This document shows, one piece after another, positions 63,404-64,000 of a stretch of DNA of 64,000 bases (positions are counted from its first letter, which is position 1; every line of letters begins with the position of its first letter). Origin of the DNA: Flavobacterium sp. CG_23.5 (GTDB lineage: Bacteria > Bacteroidota > Bacteroidia > Flavobacteriales > Flavobacteriaceae). The notes below the pieces were generated by a model. It was given only the letters and a program-made list of their open reading frames with translations. It was not told the origin of the DNA and did no database searches. The stretch is from contig NZ_JAGGNA010000001.1 of assembly GCF_017875765.1 (NCBI RefSeq), positions 767,001 to 831,000 of the forward strand, in the 5' to 3' direction. The position numbers and the translations under genes are program-made.

Positions 63404-64000
63404 TTACATCCTTGCTTTAAGTGCTTTTTTCTTATCAGTCATTTCTAAAGCACTATAAACACTTAAAAGTGTTGACGCTACTTCTTTATTTTTCGGATCT
63501 AATTCATTCGCTTTTTCTAAGTATGGCAACGCACCCATAAAAATTCCTTCTCTTTGTTTCTTCAGAACAAGGTAACGTTTATTATCTTTTTCAGAATTGG
63601 TAAGTTTATTCATTTCGTCAAAAATAACTTTATCACCATCTAATTTCATAATAGCCAAATTAAGATATGCATTGATGTAATCTGGTTTTATTTCAATTGC
63701 TCGTTTATAATACTTTTCAGCATCAACATAATTCTTCGCATTTCCACTGATTACTCCTAAGTTAAAAGTCAAATCTGCATCATTAGGATTTTTTGTTAAT
63801 ACTTCAGCGATTAACTTTTTATACATATCAAAATCCTTAGTATCTAAATATAAATTAGCTTCAGTCAAAGTTAACGAAACATCATCTGGATTTGCAATTC
63901 TGGCCGCTGCAATCGCTTTTTTAGCTTCTTCAGTTTTTCCTTTTTGTACTAAAATTAAAGCCATATTTTTATATATCTCTCCTCTTTTTGAAGGTATAAC
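63404..64000 (-). CDS. TPR-repeat protein, cut by the window end
   Basis: This is the C-terminal part of a tetratricopeptide-repeat protein. An internal ATG lies at 63964, but the frame stays open to base 64000 and encodes more repeat sequence (GEIYKNMALILVQKGKTEEA), so the true start is outside the window. At least three TPR units are visible in the ~198 residues shown (MALILVQKGKTEEAKKAIAA, then LTFNLGVISGNAKNYVDAEK and INAYLNLAIMKLDGDKVIFD). The function cannot be told from this part. Confidence 0.85.
   Translation of the reverse strand, partial: VIPSKRGEIYKNMALILVQKGKTEEAKKAIAAARIANPDDVSLTLTEANLYLDTKDFDMYKKLIAEVLTKNPNDADLTFNLGVISGNAKNYVDAEKYYKRAIEIKPDYINAYLNLAIMKLDGDKVIFDEMNKLTNSEKDNKRYLVLKKQREGIFMGALPYLEKANELDPKNKEVASTLLSVYSALEMTDKKKALKARM

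Overview
The window is 64 kb of a Bacteroidota chromosome, most likely a Flavobacterium or a close relative in Flavobacteriaceae. The evidence is strong A+T richness, promoters of the Bacteroidota type (TAnnTTTG at -7, found at many gene starts here), bacillithiol synthesis (bshA), TonB receptors with a carboxypeptidase-like N-terminal domain, a DUF2853 gene, a UbiA-family prenyltransferase next to kdsC and maf, and many lipoproteins. Almost all of it is ordinary chromosomal backbone. No prophage, insertion sequence, CRISPR array or rRNA operon was seen.

Layout. 0-7.4 kb: a CvfB-like S1 protein, a secreted M28 peptidase, DUF2853, menD, a GNAT acetyltransferase, a tRNA dihydrouridine synthase and a thiol peroxidase lipoprotein. 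7.5-14 kb: the most system-like locus, with an ECF sigma factor and its membrane anti-sigma factor divergent from two genes that together make up one DUF4331 protein, followed by a TPR lipoprotein and a TonB receptor. 14.2-24.3 kb: a fused cytochrome c maturation protein (ResB-CcsA), then a same-strand run of a DUF2520 dehydrogenase, kdsC, a UbiA prenyltransferase, maf, a small MscS channel, an AI-2E-family membrane protein and a BamA-like outer-membrane protein. 24.4-31 kb: two small exported proteins, a PrcB-like lipoprotein, bshA, and a PAP2-MFS-Zn/Cd P-type ATPase operon. 31-43 kb: an envelope block on the minus strand (amidase, MCE protein, two Fe-S electron-transfer proteins, PAP2, an orphan family and a NagZ-beta-lactamase fusion) divergent from lptD and ridA. 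43-51 kb: a GlcNAc-kinase-like gene, a pfkA-gapA pair and a giant tamB. 51-54 kb: tsaD-rsmE-DUF4159. 54-58 kb: a tandem duplication of a lipoprotein metalloprotease gene. 58-64 kb: a methyltransferase, a VanX-like dipeptidase, three tRNAs (Ser-Pro-Arg), a thiolase, an NlpC/P60 peptidase and a TPR gene cut by the window end.

The two best leads are these. (1) A 1.95-kb tandem duplication at 53.89-57.78 kb carries a complete M43 metalloprotease, its leader and its terminator. It also carries the first ~620 bp of the AI-2E gene, which has decayed into a pseudogene between the two protease copies; the two proteases remain about 76% identical by hand count. (2) The sigma/anti-sigma/DUF4331/TPR/TonB locus has a strong intrinsic terminator between its DUF4331 and TPR-TonB halves, and the DUF4331 side has no housekeeping -7 box, which fits control by the ECF sigma factor encoded opposite. 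Two start-codon puzzles (tamB and lptD lack any usable ATG) also deserve checking. Bases 1-181 hold nothing recognisable.
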